A stretch of DNA of 33,572 nucleotides from Agarophyton chilense (GCA_030374765.1 JARGXX010000049.1:1-33572); one strand, 5' to 3'. Positions 9,753-20,989 are shown, counted from the stretch's first letter. A program made the numbers and translations. Notes: a model not told the origin generated them from the letters alone.

Positions 9753-12584
9753 CTACTCGGCCTGGATCCGCGACAAGTAATCGGGGGCCCCATTGGCGAC
9801 TCCCGGGCGGTATTTGATTTCAAACTCGTACTCCGCAAATAGGTCCAGCCACCTTGCCAACCTTCCATGCACATCCTTCTTCCGGAAGGCATACTGAAGG
9901 GCCTGGTGATCGGTAAGAACCGTGAAGGGGACTGACGACAGCAGGTACACCCGAAACTTCTTCAGGGCGAACACAACTGCCAATGCCTCCCTCTCACAGG
10001 TAGCATAGTTCCTCTCCGCAGGCGTCATAGACCTAGACGCGTACTGGATGGGGTGCACTTTCCCATCCTCTTTCTTTTGGCTGAGGACAGCCCCCAATGC
10101 CACACCCGAAGCATCAGTCTCGACAATGAAAGGAGAGTCGAAGTCGGGAAAGGTTAGCACCGGCGGCGTCGTCATTTTCTTTTTGAGATCCTCAAACGCG
10201 ACCTGCATCTCGGGGTTCCACTCGAACTTCTTCTTCGCCGAAGTGGCGGCATGCAGCACCGCCGAACTCTTGGCGAAGTCTCTGATGAATCTTCGATAGT
10301 ACCCCGCCAGACCAAGGAAGCTCCTGAGCTCTGTCTTGTTTCTCGGGACGGGGGCCTCCACAATGTCGGCGATCTTATCAACGTCCACCCGGATGCCGTT
10401 CCCATCAATCACATGGCCAAGGAGTTTGATCTCAGATTGTGCGAAGCTACACTTCGTCACCTTCACCTTCAAACTAGCGAGACCAATCCTGCGGAACACC
10501 TCCCGACAATGGGCCAGGTGCTCATCCATCGTCTTGGAGAAGATGACGACGTCATCAACGTACACCATAACGAAGGGCAGGTCCCGCAACACCTCATCCA
10601 TCATTCTCTGAAATGTAGAGGGGGCATTCATCAGCCCGAACGGCATCACCTCAAACTTGTAGGTGCCGTAACGACAGACGAACGTCGTCTTTTCTTTGCA
10701 GGCCTCCGACATGCAGACCTGCCAGTAACCTGTGAAAAGGTCTAACGTCGTGAAGACCTTCGACCCAACGAGGTCGTCGAAGATCTCTTCAATCTTCGGG
10801 AGAGGCCAGCGGTCTGGCTTCATCACCCGGTTCAGCTGTCGGTAATCAACGCAGAACCTCGGATTGCCATCCTTCTTGGTCGCTATGACCACTGGAAAGG
10901 ACCAAGCAGAGCTGGACGGGGTAATGATTCCCGTCTTCAATAGCTCATTCACTTCTTTCCTGATCACGGCGTTGTGCCTCGGGGGCATCCTTCGCACCTT
11001 TGAGTAGAGCGGCTTCTCGTCCGTCAGCTCAAAACTGTGCTTAACGGGCACATCCGCTGGACTGAGATCGCCACTACTCCAGGCAATAATGTCGGTCTCC
11101 TTCAGGGAGTCCGTCATCTGCTTCTGAACGTCTGGGCGCAGGTGCGCCATCTTCGAGGACAACAACGCCGACCGTGCACTCTCTTCGTCTTCCCCTGACG
11201 ATGGGACGTCTGAATCGACGCCCGCCAGGTCAGGCTCATGAGGCTCCCTGTCGAGTACTGCTAGTACCAACTCCGACTCGCTCTCTGACTCGCCCGCTGA
11301 GCCGGAACTGGAAGATCCAGACTCAGCGGGAAACACATCCGGTTCCGAGTCGTCCGGCGACACAAAGTCCTCGCAATCGGTGCGAGCTCCGTCCACCACC
11401 GGTGGCTCATTGTACAACTGCAACAGGACTTGTTCCGCCCCGATCATGAGGCTCACCTGCCGTCTGCTAAAGTCTAGCTGAGCTTGCAGGGCCTCGAGGG
11501 TCGGGCATCCAATTATCACATCGAACGGCGTATTCTTCACCACCAAAAAGTCCAAGGGGACTCCCATCTTCCCAAATGAAACTGAAACTCCGTTCACGCA
11601 ACCCAGAACGTCTGCGGCACTCCCATCGGCCACCGTCACCCTCCTGCTCGTCGGCGAGGGCGTCAGGGTCAAATGGTCACACATCTCCCAGGACAGGAGG
11701 TTCGACACTGCCCCCGAATCCAAGAGGGCATTGGCGTCAGTTCCGTACAGCTTGATGGCCACTACCTTCAGGCGAAGTGGTAGGCTAGTGGCATGGAGGA
11801 CGGAAGCGTGCCTTATCGGAACTTTCCCCGACAATGGGTGCTTCAACCGCTTCCTTGCCTCATCGGCATCCCCACGCAACAACTGGCCAAAGCTTAGGCC
11901 AGACGAGGCATGAGCCAACTCGGCCATCACATTATACTTGCCCACCTGGTCCTGGAGGCCTTGTGCTGTCCCTTTGCCCTTCTTCGGTTTCCTCGATTTC
12001 TTCTTGCCCTTCAGGGCAGCAACCTTGCGAAAGGCTCCACGGCTCTTGTTAACCAAGGCATCAATGTCCATGATTCCAGTCCGGGGCTGCTTCGGTAGGG
12101 CCTCACCGTCTGCGTTCCTCTTCGCTGCGGCGACCACATCTTTCACGGCCGGAGCTTCCTGTACCACGGCCACATGATCTTTTTCTTCATTCTTCTTGAT
12201 CTTCAGTCCTTCTGCGGATTCCGACTTCACTCCACTGAACCCAACTGCTCGCTTCTCTTCCTGCTTCGATTTAGACCAACAGGTCTCTTCCTGATGGCCA
12301 AACTTGCCGCATCGTCTACACCTCGTATTACAGTGAGAGTTAGATGGGCAGCGGTTCGCTCCATGACCGGGCTTGTTGCAGTAACTGCAAGTCCAGCCCT
12401 TGTCAGATAATCCCGATGTACCCTCGAACTTTTTCCTCACGAGCATTGTCAGCTCTTCGAACTCTCCCGCCAACTGGTCCACCTTGCTCTCCAACTGCTG
12501 TGCAGTTCCGGACGGAGCATCGGCACGGCGGAGTATCTTCCTCGTTGGCACCTGAGGTGAGACACTAAGATCAGGCGGAGACAA
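9753..12584 (-). CDS. pol: Nucleocapsid-protease-RT-RNase H polyprotein, element 2
   Basis: 943 codons, counted from a TTG; no ATG marks the start, so expression probably depends on a frame change from gag. Two CCHC zinc knuckles of nucleocapsid type lie at residues 66-79 and 89-102, followed by a Lys-rich linker. The retropepsin-like protease has its active site LLDSGA at 287-292 and VIIGCPTL near 356-363. An acidic Ser/Glu-rich linker spans about 400-470. Reverse transcriptase runs from about 535 to 735 with FCVDYRQLN (577-585), MPFGLMNAP (647-655) and the catalytic YVDD (675-678). RNase H follows with TDAS (823-826), Glu866 and TDHQ (891-894), and ends near PDYLSR. A TAG at 9753-9755 separates it from integrase in the same frame. 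All key catalytic residues are present. The domain order and motifs are those of Ty3/gypsy. The product would copy element RNA into DNA in cytoplasmic particles. Confidence 0.96.
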   Translation of the reverse strand: MSPPDLSVSPQVPTRKILRRADAPSGTAQQLESKVDQLAGEFEELTMLVRKKFEGTSGLSDKGWTCSYCNKPGHGANRCPSNSHCNTRCRRCGKFGHQEETCWSKSKQEEKRAVGFSGVKSESAEGLKIKKNEEKDHVAVVQEAPAVKDVVAAAKRNADGEALPKQPRTGIMDIDALVNKSRGAFRKVAALKGKKKSRKPKKGKGTAQGLQDQVGKYNVMAELAHASSGLSFGQLLRGDADEARKRLKHPLSGKVPIRHASVLHATSLPLRLKVVAIKLYGTDANALLDSGAVSNLLSWEMCDHLTLTPSPTSRRVTVADGSAADVLGCVNGVSVSFGKMGVPLDFLVVKNTPFDVIIGCPTLEALQAQLDFSRRQVSLMIGAEQVLLQLYNEPPVVDGARTDCEDFVSPDDSEPDVFPAESGSSSSGSAGESESESELVLAVLDREPHEPDLAGVDSDVPSSGEDEESARSALLSSKMAHLRPDVQKQMTDSLKETDIIAWSSGDLSPADVPVKHSFELTDEKPLYSKVRRMPPRHNAVIRKEVNELLKTGIITPSSSAWSFPVVIATKKDGNPRFCVDYRQLNRVMKPDRWPLPKIEEIFDDLVGSKVFTTLDLFTGYWQVCMSEACKEKTTFVCRYGTYKFEVMPFGLMNAPSTFQRMMDEVLRDLPFVMVYVDDVVIFSKTMDEHLAHCREVFRRIGLASLKVKVTKCSFAQSEIKLLGHVIDGNGIRVDVDKIADIVEAPVPRNKTELRSFLGLAGYYRRFIRDFAKSSAVLHAATSAKKKFEWNPEMQVAFEDLKKKMTTPPVLTFPDFDSPFIVETDASGVALGAVLSQKKEDGKVHPIQYASRSMTPAERNYATCEREALAVVFALKKFRVYLLSSVPFTVLTDHQALQYAFRKKDVHGRLARWLDLFAEYEFEIKYRPGVANGAPDYLSRIQAE

Positions 12585-12741
12585 AAATGCCTTCGGCCGC
12601 TTTCGTAATCTCTTATAGCCTTTTTCAACGACTGATAGTCATCCGGAGCCCGAACATCACGAACTGCGCCATGTGTGTAACGGCGGCGACTGCGTTGCAA
12701 AAAAGTCCAAACGACGCGGTTTCGTTGAACCCAACTCTTTT
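12585..12741 (-). pseudogene. gag: Gag C-terminal capsid segment, element 2 (frame-disrupted)
   Basis: After the TAA that closes the upstream gag segment, the same frame continues for about 30 codons of capsid-like peptide containing AVAAVTHMAQF. Gag-like sequence then resumes one frame away, with RAPDDYQSLKKAI. A further -1 change at the T run in CATTTTTG (about 12583-12590) would join it to the zinc knuckles of the long pol frame. The last change could be a programmed gag-pol shift, which is common in LTR elements. The others look like damage. The assignment rests on peptide character and position, not on a database match. Confidence 0.55.
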
Positions 12742-13090
12742 TTAGAGAGCTTCTAACTGCAAAAGCGACCTCTGAATATCGGCAGGGTCGAGTCGTCCGG
12801 AAACGGCCTCATGAACTTCATCTTCCGGCTTTGGAGTCCGTTTGAACTCCGTATTCATCCTAGCCTTTACAAAACCGTAATTGCTCGCTGCACTAGTGAG
12901 ACTGCCATCAACAGCGAAATTGCGGTTGTAGAAGTCAAACGCGTCACCCTCGAGGTGGCATAACAGCTGCACTGCCCGATCCTCGTCGGACTTGCCTAGG
13001 GTGACAAAGTTTTCGTACGCAAAGAAAAAGCGCGCAACATCTGAAGTTGCCGCGCCATCGAACACAACATGTACCTGTGAGGACTGCCAT
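12742..13090 (-). pseudogene. gag: Gag matrix/capsid-like segment, element 2
   Basis: Resembles the retrotransposon gag capsid family: FFFAYENFVTL, then LLCHLEGDAFDFYNRNF, then MNTEF, in the order seen in Ty3/gypsy Gag. It is the first coding segment after the primer-binding site and would form the particle shell. The frame ends at TAA (12742-12744). The only nearby ATG (13088-13090) is one base out of the gag frame. The frame itself stays open upstream through the primer-binding site into the LTR, where a GTG occurs at 13174-13176, but a start there is unlikely. Gag therefore has a start problem as well as a stop. All four elements are the same. Confidence 0.68.
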
Positions 13091-13107
13091 TTTTCTCTCG
13101 ATGTCAG

Positions 13108-13125
13108 ACCTTGGATGCGGTACCA
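13108..13125 (-). promoter_or_regulatory. tRNA primer-binding site, element 2
   Basis: Same 18 bases as at 6585-6602, directly after the LTR end on the minus strand. Confidence 0.75.
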
Positions 13126-13305
13126 TGAAAAGCGCTTGTCTGTAGGGGCAAGCGTATCCTTTTCTTTTCTTCCCACTGTTGCCTACCTTTTTCCTTAAGA
13201 GCCGCCGCCGCTCTCGCGCCTCTAAAATATCGGGCGCGAGCGGCGGCGAGCTCGTTATGCACTACGTCGACACGTGTGGCGCATGCGCGCTACACGTGCC
13301 CGACA
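13126..13305 (-). repeat. LTR 3 (shared by elements 2 and 3)
   Basis: 180 bp, TG to CA, no difference from LTR 2 seen. Confidence 0.93.
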
Positions 13306-13316
13306 CGGTCCCCCCC
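13306..13316 (-). promoter_or_regulatory. Polypurine tract, element 3
   Basis: G-rich tract next to LTR 3, same as the other copies. Confidence 0.6.
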
Positions 13317-14466
13317 AAAGCCTGCGCCACCGTGGCACAGGACAATTGGAAGGAACCGCCAACCTCCAGCCCGCACTGTCTGCTGGAGCAACCGCGCACT
13401 AGTATCTTGCGCGCGTCGTCGCTCCCCACTTTCCTCTAAGCTCAACCACCGCGCAACCCACGACTGCTCCACCTTCTCCCGTCCTTTACGGCGGCCCCCA
13501 CAGCTTCCTTACTCCTTCCTCCCCACGATGCCGCGACGCGCGATGAACGCCCGTAGTCCCCATGCCCCAGCGCCGCCGGAATGAGAGATAGCTCCGGTAA
13601 CTCTTAAGCTTCCGAACGGGGTGGCGCAGGGCGACAAGGGTCGACTGCGGGCTGCCTACAGAGCGCGCCGCAAGGCCTCGCGCCAGGAAGAGAGGTCTAG
13701 GAGCAGTGAGCAAGACACCTCGACTCCTGTCTCTCCTTCCTTCAATCCGGTAAGTCCGAGGACTACATCGTCCTCCAGGCAGCCTACCAAACTCCTTTTT
13801 TTTGACCGTGCATCAGCATCCGCGTGCTTGCAACCAAAAGCATCTTCGAGAAGGGCATAGGTGCAAAGGTACCTCGCAACTCTCTGAATCTCGAGCATTC
13901 CAACCGACAGCTCGATCTTCAGCTTCCTCTGCACAAGGTCGTGAAGAACCGCATGCTGACCACAGTGGTCATTCACCCGCGCAGCGGCGGTCTACTACTG
14001 CCCAAATGACGGCCGCTGGACCAACGCGGAGCGCAAAGAATTCTCGTGCGTCAGCCTCATCGACGCGGGGTTACCCTTCGCCCAATGTGAAACGGGTGGC
14101 AACGGCCAGTCATCACCTGAACATAATCTCTGTCCGTGCCAGTACTTGCGACACCTCTTCTCTTCCTGTAGTTCCAATGACGCAGCTCCACCCGCCACCT
14201 CCGTCACCTGTAGAAATATCAAAGTCTATTTCTTCTCCCACCCGTCAACCGCTTAATCTTCTACGGCACTGAGCGGTATCTTCTAGCCTCTGCAAGGAGT
14301 TCTTTCGACTCTGCGGAGGGGAGCATCCCTACGTGACCGAGATAAGAGAACTTTACACACCCTGTCATCACTAGTCCGCCTTTCTTCAGCTTGAATCTAG
14401 TCTCAAATTTTCTTCGGCTTTAGCTCAGCCTTATGCGTCCTAAAGATTCTTCTTCTCTAACGTTCC
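13317..14466 (-). other. 3' tail of element 3, no recognisable gene
   Basis: Equivalent to 6794-7943. No domain seen on either strand. Confidence 0.5.
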
Positions 14467-14887
14467 ATGGCTTTTCCACCTTCACTTAGGTTCGGACCCA
14501 ACTTCTTTCTTCTTCTGCTGTTTCGGCTCGTTAATGTTCTCTCGGGTTTGAGATTCTTTCTTCGCTGCACGCTGGGCTTGTCCACCTTCACTGAGTTTCG
14601 GATCCAAGCGTCATCTTCGCCTGCGCTTCATGGCTTGTCTACATTTACTTAGGTTCGGATTCCAGGTTCTTCTTCTTCCGCGCTTTATGGCTTGTCCACC
14701 ATCACTTAGGTTCGGATCCAAGCTTCTTCTTCTTCCGCGCTTTATGGCTTGTCCACCATCACTTAGGTTCGGATCCAAGCTTCTTCTTCTTCCGCGCTTT
14801 ATGGCTTGTCCATCATTACTTAGGTTCAGATCCAAGCTTCTTCTTCTTTCGCGCTTCGTGGCTTGTCCGCCTTCACTTAGGTTCGGA
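14467..14887 (-). repeat. 57-bp minisatellite, element 3
   Basis: Same array as at 7944-8364, with unit starts at 14630, 14687, 14744, 14801 and 14858. The unit number has not changed between copies. Confidence 0.88.
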
Positions 14888-14922
14888 ACAAAGACCTTCG
14901 ACCACTTCTCTTCCTACCGGTG

Positions 14923-15660
14923 CTACTGACTTCCACAGTGAACCGGTCCGTGCTTCGCGCTGCAGCAGCACGAGACGGGCGACACTGGTCTCTGCAGGTG
15001 CAGAGGCTGACATCTGTACGTCTTCAGCCTCCTCGCGTGTATGGCACTGCGAGTGACCCGCCCGGTCGAGGACTGCAGCTCGTAGCGCGGATGAGCAGCT
15101 TTCACAACCCTGCATCGGCCATAGTAGTAGGAGTCGAAAGCGGGCCACTCCTTGGCCTTGTTGAACGCCGGACCGTGCGCTACCAGCACTTCTTCTCCCA
15201 CCACGTACTTCTCGATCTTCCCCTTCGTCAGCGGGGGGTTGCTGGATCTCGCAACCATCATTGACCGCTCTCCGCTCATGCCCAAGACCTCCAGTGCTCT
15301 TTGGCTCGGAGTGGCGCAGGGCAACAGTGCCACGGCATCCGTCGCCATCATGCGGGGGCGAACCCCGTACAATAGCTCGAAAGGAGACGGCACCACCCCT
15401 CGGTCTCTCCTACGATACCCGTACAAGACGCTGGGCAGGGCCTCTTCCCAGTCCAGCGTTCCTTGTAATACGATCTTCTTCACCGCGCCTTTGATCGTCC
15501 CGACCATCCTCTCCGCCCTACCGTTTGCCATCGGGGCATAGGGGAGCACTGTCCTCCAAGATATCCCGTGCTTCTTATTGAACGCCTCGACAACACCCGC
15601 CGTGAACGCATTCGCGTTATCAGAGACAACCGTGCGAGGAGGGCCAAATGGACGAACTAT
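14923..15660 (-). pseudogene. pol: Integrase C-terminal half, element 3
   Basis: Translation identical to 8400-9137: second catalytic Asp, D-35-E Glu and the C-terminal module, between the same TAA and TAG. Confidence 0.85.
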
Positions 15661-16275
15661 TTATTCCTTCACAAACTCGACCACCGTGTCTGCGACCGAG
15701 GTTTTGGTGACCCGTGCTATGGGCCACCCATTCAAGTGCTCCACCGCGATGATGAGGAACTTCTTCTTCCCCTTTGACGCTGGAAACGGACCTGCGAAGT
15801 CCAGGGAGACCGTCTCGAAGAGTCCGCTGACAGGGGCGCGGAGGTTAGTGCGATAGGTGGGCAGCCTTGCCGCCCTCTGACACTGGTAACATCCACGCAC
15901 GTACGAGGTCACGTCCTTGAGGACGCCCGGCCACCAGAACCTTTCCCGGATGAATCTCCATGTCGCAGCGACATCACAGTGACCAATGTCATCATGGAAC
16001 ATCTGAATCACTTTTCCACGCTCCCCCATCGGTGGGACGGCGCGGAGATTTCCGGCCTCCCTGTGAAACAAAGTGTTGTTCCACAACATGAACGACTTCG
16101 CCCTTCTACGGACGGCTCTCCTTGCGTCCGCATCTTCTTCGTGCACGAGGGCCCCGGAGAGAAACCTCGCGACGTTTAGCAGCCCTTCTTCCAGTCCGTC
16201 CAAACGCGGGTCCGACCAAGTAATGGTCGCGATTAACCCTTGTTCTCGTCCGGTTTCATCACGTCCAGGTCCCTT
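15661..16275 (-). pseudogene. pol: Integrase N-terminal half, element 3
   Basis: Translation identical to 9138-9752: HHCC motif and first catalytic Asp, preceded by TAG and ended by TAA in the same frame. Confidence 0.86.
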
Positions 16276-19107
16276 CTACTCGGCCTGGATCCGCGACAAG
16301 TAATCGGGGGCCCCATTGGCGACTCCCGGGCGGTATTTGATTTCAAACTCGTACTCCGCAAATAGGTCCAGCCACCTTGCCAACCTTCCATGCACATCCT
16401 TCTTCCGGAAGGCATACTGAAGGGCCTGGTGATCGGTAAGAACCGTGAAGGGGACTGACGACAGCAGGTACACCCGAAACTTCTTCAGGGCGAACACAAC
16501 TGCCAATGCCTCCCTCTCACAGGTAGCATAGTTCCTCTCCGCAGGCGTCATAGACCTAGACGCGTACTGGATGGGGTGCACTTTCCCATCCTCTTTCTTT
16601 TGGCTGAGGACAGCCCCCAATGCCACACCCGAAGCATCAGTCTCGACAATGAAAGGAGAGTCGAAGTCGGGAAAGGTTAGCACCGGCGGCGTCGTCATTT
16701 TCTTTTTGAGATCCTCAAACGCGACCTGCATCTCGGGGTTCCACTCGAACTTCTTCTTCGCCGAAGTGGCGGCATGCAGCACCGCCGAACTCTTGGCGAA
16801 GTCTCTGATGAATCTTCGATAGTACCCCGCCAGACCAAGGAAGCTCCTGAGCTCTGTCTTGTTTCTCGGGACGGGGGCCTCCACAATGTCGGCGATCTTA
16901 TCAACGTCCACCCGGATGCCGTTCCCATCAATCACATGGCCAAGGAGTTTGATCTCAGATTGTGCGAAGCTACACTTCGTCACCTTCACCTTCAAACTAG
17001 CGAGACCAATCCTGCGGAACACCTCCCGACAATGGGCCAGGTGCTCATCCATCGTCTTGGAGAAGATGACGACGTCATCAACGTACACCATAACGAAGGG
17101 CAGGTCCCGCAACACCTCATCCATCATTCTCTGAAATGTAGAGGGGGCATTCATCAGCCCGAACGGCATCACCTCAAACTTGTAGGTGCCGTAACGACAG
17201 ACGAACGTCGTCTTTTCTTTGCAGGCCTCCGACATGCAGACCTGCCAGTAACCTGTGAAAAGGTCTAACGTCGTGAAGACCTTCGACCCAACGAGGTCGT
17301 CGAAGATCTCTTCAATCTTCGGGAGAGGCCAGCGGTCTGGCTTCATCACCCGGTTCAGCTGTCGGTAATCAACGCAGAACCTCGGATTGCCATCCTTCTT
17401 GGTCGCTATGACCACTGGAAAGGACCAAGCAGAGCTGGACGGGGTAATGATTCCCGTCTTCAATAGCTCATTCACTTCTTTCCTGATCACGGCGTTGTGC
17501 CTCGGGGGCATCCTTCGCACCTTTGAGTAGAGCGGCTTCTCGTCCGTCAGCTCAAAACTGTGCTTAACGGGCACATCCGCTGGACTGAGATCGCCACTAC
17601 TCCAGGCAATAATGTCGGTCTCCTTCAGGGAGTCCGTCATCTGCTTCTGAACGTCTGGGCGCAGGTGCGCCATCTTCGAGGACAACAACGCCGACCGTGC
17701 ACTCTCTTCGTCTTCCCCTGACGATGGGACGTCTGAATCGACGCCCGCCAGGTCAGGCTCATGAGGCTCCCTGTCGAGTACTGCTAGTACCAACTCCGAC
17801 TCGCTCTCTGACTCGCCCGCTGAGCCGGAACTGGAAGATCCAGACTCAGCGGGAAACACATCCGGTTCCGAGTCGTCCGGCGACACAAAGTCCTCGCAAT
17901 CGGTGCGAGCTCCGTCCACCACCGGTGGCTCATTGTACAACTGCAACAGGACTTGTTCCGCCCCGATCATGAGGCTCACCTGCCGTCTGCTAAAGTCTAG
18001 CTGAGCTTGCAGGGCCTCGAGGGTCGGGCATCCAATTATCACATCGAACGGCGTATTCTTCACCACCAAAAAGTCCAAGGGGACTCCCATCTTCCCAAAT
18101 GAAACTGAAACTCCGTTCACGCAACCCAGAACGTCTGCGGCACTCCCATCGGCCACCGTCACCCTCCTGCTCGTCGGCGAGGGCGTCAGGGTCAAATGGT
18201 CACACATCTCCCAGGACAGGAGGTTCGACACTGCCCCCGAATCCAAGAGGGCATTGGCGTCAGTTCCGTACAGCTTGATGGCCACTACCTTCAGGCGAAG
18301 TGGTAGGCTAGTGGCATGGAGGACGGAAGCGTGCCTTATCGGAACTTTCCCCGACAATGGGTGCTTCAACCGCTTCCTTGCCTCATCGGCATCCCCACGC
18401 AACAACTGGCCAAAGCTTAGGCCAGACGAGGCATGAGCCAACTCGGCCATCACATTATACTTGCCCACCTGGTCCTGGAGGCCTTGTGCTGTCCCTTTGC
18501 CCTTCTTCGGTTTCCTCGATTTCTTCTTGCCCTTCAGGGCAGCAACCTTGCGAAAGGCTCCACGGCTCTTGTTAACCAAGGCATCAATGTCCATGATTCC
18601 AGTCCGGGGCTGCTTCGGTAGGGCCTCACCGTCTGCGTTCCTCTTCGCTGCGGCGACCACATCTTTCACGGCCGGAGCTTCCTGTACCACGGCCACATGA
18701 TCTTTTTCTTCATTCTTCTTGATCTTCAGTCCTTCTGCGGATTCCGACTTCACTCCACTGAACCCAACTGCTCGCTTCTCTTCCTGCTTCGATTTAGACC
18801 AACAGGTCTCTTCCTGATGGCCAAACTTGCCGCATCGTCTACACCTCGTATTACAGTGAGAGTTAGATGGGCAGCGGTTCGCTCCATGACCGGGCTTGTT
18901 GCAGTAACTGCAAGTCCAGCCCTTGTCAGATAATCCCGATGTACCCTCGAACTTTTTCCTCACGAGCATTGTCAGCTCTTCGAACTCTCCCGCCAACTGG
19001 TCCACCTTGCTCTCCAACTGCTGTGCAGTTCCGGACGGAGCATCGGCACGGCGGAGTATCTTCCTCGTTGGCACCTGAGGTGAGACACTAAGATCAGGCG
19101 GAGACAA
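16276..19107 (-). CDS. pol: Nucleocapsid-protease-RT-RNase H polyprotein, element 3
   Basis: 943 codons with the same translation as 9753-12584, including zinc knuckles, DSG protease, YVDD reverse transcriptase and RNase H. Confidence 0.95.
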   Translation of the reverse strand: MSPPDLSVSPQVPTRKILRRADAPSGTAQQLESKVDQLAGEFEELTMLVRKKFEGTSGLSDKGWTCSYCNKPGHGANRCPSNSHCNTRCRRCGKFGHQEETCWSKSKQEEKRAVGFSGVKSESAEGLKIKKNEEKDHVAVVQEAPAVKDVVAAAKRNADGEALPKQPRTGIMDIDALVNKSRGAFRKVAALKGKKKSRKPKKGKGTAQGLQDQVGKYNVMAELAHASSGLSFGQLLRGDADEARKRLKHPLSGKVPIRHASVLHATSLPLRLKVVAIKLYGTDANALLDSGAVSNLLSWEMCDHLTLTPSPTSRRVTVADGSAADVLGCVNGVSVSFGKMGVPLDFLVVKNTPFDVIIGCPTLEALQAQLDFSRRQVSLMIGAEQVLLQLYNEPPVVDGARTDCEDFVSPDDSEPDVFPAESGSSSSGSAGESESESELVLAVLDREPHEPDLAGVDSDVPSSGEDEESARSALLSSKMAHLRPDVQKQMTDSLKETDIIAWSSGDLSPADVPVKHSFELTDEKPLYSKVRRMPPRHNAVIRKEVNELLKTGIITPSSSAWSFPVVIATKKDGNPRFCVDYRQLNRVMKPDRWPLPKIEEIFDDLVGSKVFTTLDLFTGYWQVCMSEACKEKTTFVCRYGTYKFEVMPFGLMNAPSTFQRMMDEVLRDLPFVMVYVDDVVIFSKTMDEHLAHCREVFRRIGLASLKVKVTKCSFAQSEIKLLGHVIDGNGIRVDVDKIADIVEAPVPRNKTELRSFLGLAGYYRRFIRDFAKSSAVLHAATSAKKKFEWNPEMQVAFEDLKKKMTTPPVLTFPDFDSPFIVETDASGVALGAVLSQKKEDGKVHPIQYASRSMTPAERNYATCEREALAVVFALKKFRVYLLSSVPFTVLTDHQALQYAFRKKDVHGRLARWLDLFAEYEFEIKYRPGVANGAPDYLSRIQAE

Positions 19108-19264
19108 AAATGCCTTCGGCCGCTTTCGTAATCTCTTATAGCCTTTTTCAACGACTGATAGTCATCCGGAGCCCGAACATCACGAACTGCGCCATGTGTG
19201 TAACGGCGGCGACTGCGTTGCAAAAAAGTCCAAACGACGCGGTTTCGTTGAACCCAACTCTTTT
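19108..19264 (-). pseudogene. gag: Gag C-terminal capsid segment, element 3 (frame-disrupted)
   Basis: Same frame changes as in the segment at 12585-12741. Confidence 0.55.
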
Positions 19265-19613
19265 TTAGAGAGCTTCTAACTGCAAAAGCGACCTCTGAAT
19301 ATCGGCAGGGTCGAGTCGTCCGGAAACGGCCTCATGAACTTCATCTTCCGGCTTTGGAGTCCGTTTGAACTCCGTATTCATCCTAGCCTTTACAAAACCG
19401 TAATTGCTCGCTGCACTAGTGAGACTGCCATCAACAGCGAAATTGCGGTTGTAGAAGTCAAACGCGTCACCCTCGAGGTGGCATAACAGCTGCACTGCCC
19501 GATCCTCGTCGGACTTGCCTAGGGTGACAAAGTTTTCGTACGCAAAGAAAAAGCGCGCAACATCTGAAGTTGCCGCGCCATCGAACACAACATGTACCTG
19601 TGAGGACTGCCAT
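19265..19613 (-). pseudogene. gag: Gag matrix/capsid-like segment, element 3
   Basis: Same translation as 12742-13090, ending at TAA (19265-19267). Confidence 0.66.
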
Positions 19614-19630
19614 TTTTCTCTCGATGTCAG

Positions 19631-19648
19631 ACCTTGGATGCGGTACCA
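19631..19648 (-). promoter_or_regulatory. tRNA primer-binding site, element 3
   Basis: Same 18 bases as at 6585-6602. Confidence 0.75.
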
Positions 19649-19828
19649 TGAAAAGCGCTTGTCTGTAGGGGCAAGCGTATCCTTTTCTTTTCTTCCCACT
19701 GTTGCCTACCTTTTTCCTTAAGAGCCGCCGCCGCTCTCGCGCCTCTAAAATATCGGGCGCGAGCGGCGGCGAGCTCGTTATGCACTACGTCGACACGTGT
19801 GGCGCATGCGCGCTACACGTGCCCGACA
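19649..19828 (-). repeat. LTR 4 (shared by elements 3 and 4)
   Basis: 180 bp, TG to CA, no difference from LTR 2 seen. Confidence 0.93.
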
Positions 19829-19839
19829 CGGTCCCCCCC
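19829..19839 (-). promoter_or_regulatory. Polypurine tract, element 4
   Basis: G-rich tract next to LTR 4, same as the other copies. Confidence 0.6.
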
Positions 19840-20989
19840 AAAGCCTGCGCCACCGTGGCACAGGACAATTGGAAGGAACCGCCAACCTCCAGCCCGCACT
19901 GTCTGCTGGAGCAACCGCGCACTAGTATCTTGCGCGCGTCGTCGCTCCCCACTTTCCTCTAAGCTCAACCACCGCGCAACCCACGACTGCTCCACCTTCT
20001 CCCGTCCTTTACGGCGGCCCCCACAGCTTCCTTACTCCTTCCTCCCCACGATGCCGCGACGCGCGATGAACGCCCGTAGTCCCCATGCCCCAGCGCCGCC
20101 GGAATGAGAGATAGCTCCGGTAACTCTTAAGCTTCCGAACGGGGTGGCGCAGGGCGACAAGGGTCGACTGCGGGCTGCCTACAGAGCGCGCCGCAAGGCC
20201 TCGCGCCAGGAAGAGAGGTCTAGGAGCAGTGAGCAAGACACCTCGACTCCTGTCTCTCCTTCCTTCAATCCGGTAAGTCCGAGGACTACATCGTCCTCCA
20301 GGCAGCCTACCAAACTCCTTTTTTTTGACCGTGCATCAGCATCCGCGTGCTTGCAACCAAAAGCATCTTCGAGAAGGGCATAGGTGCAAAGGTACCTCGC
20401 AACTCTCTGAATCTCGAGCATTCCAACCGACAGCTCGATCTTCAGCTTCCTCTGCACAAGGTCGTGAAGAACCGCATGCTGACCACAGTGGTCATTCACC
20501 CGCGCAGCGGCGGTCTACTACTGCCCAAATGACGGCCGCTGGACCAACGCGGAGCGCAAAGAATTCTCGTGCGTCAGCCTCATCGACGCGGGGTTACCCT
20601 TCGCCCAATGTGAAACGGGTGGCAACGGCCAGTCATCACCTGAACATAATCTCTGTCCGTGCCAGTACTTGCGACACCTCTTCTCTTCCTGTAGTTCCAA
20701 TGACGCAGCTCCACCCGCCACCTCCGTCACCTGTAGAAATATCAAAGTCTATTTCTTCTCCCACCCGTCAACCGCTTAATCTTCTACGGCACTGAGCGGT
20801 ATCTTCTAGCCTCTGCAAGGAGTTCTTTCGACTCTGCGGAGGGGAGCATCCCTACGTGACCGAGATAAGAGAACTTTACACACCCTGTCATCACTAGTCC
20901 GCCTTTCTTCAGCTTGAATCTAGTCTCAAATTTTCTTCGGCTTTAGCTCAGCCTTATGCGTCCTAAAGATTCTTCTTCTCTAACGTTCC
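19840..20989 (-). other. 3' tail of element 4, no recognisable gene
   Basis: Equivalent to 6794-7943. No domain seen on either strand. Confidence 0.5.

Larger units (their letters stand above)
6603..13305 (-). mobile_element. Element 2: Ty3/gypsy LTR retrotransposon
   Basis: The internal region is 6783-13125 (6343 bp). Used here as the reference copy for the detailed domain descriptions. No difference from element 3 was seen. Confidence 0.94.
13126..19828 (-). mobile_element. Element 3: Ty3/gypsy LTR retrotransposon
   Basis: The internal region is 13306-19648 (6343 bp). All its reading frames translate identically to those of element 2. Confidence 0.94.

Noticed and set aside
10251..10745. 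164-codon plus-strand frame inside the reverse transcriptase region
   Set aside because: Shadow of the strongly supported RT frame on the opposite strand.
13123..13176. Gag frame opening inside the LTR from a GTG
   Set aside because: It would translate through the primer-binding site, and no ATG supports a start there. The openness is probably chance.
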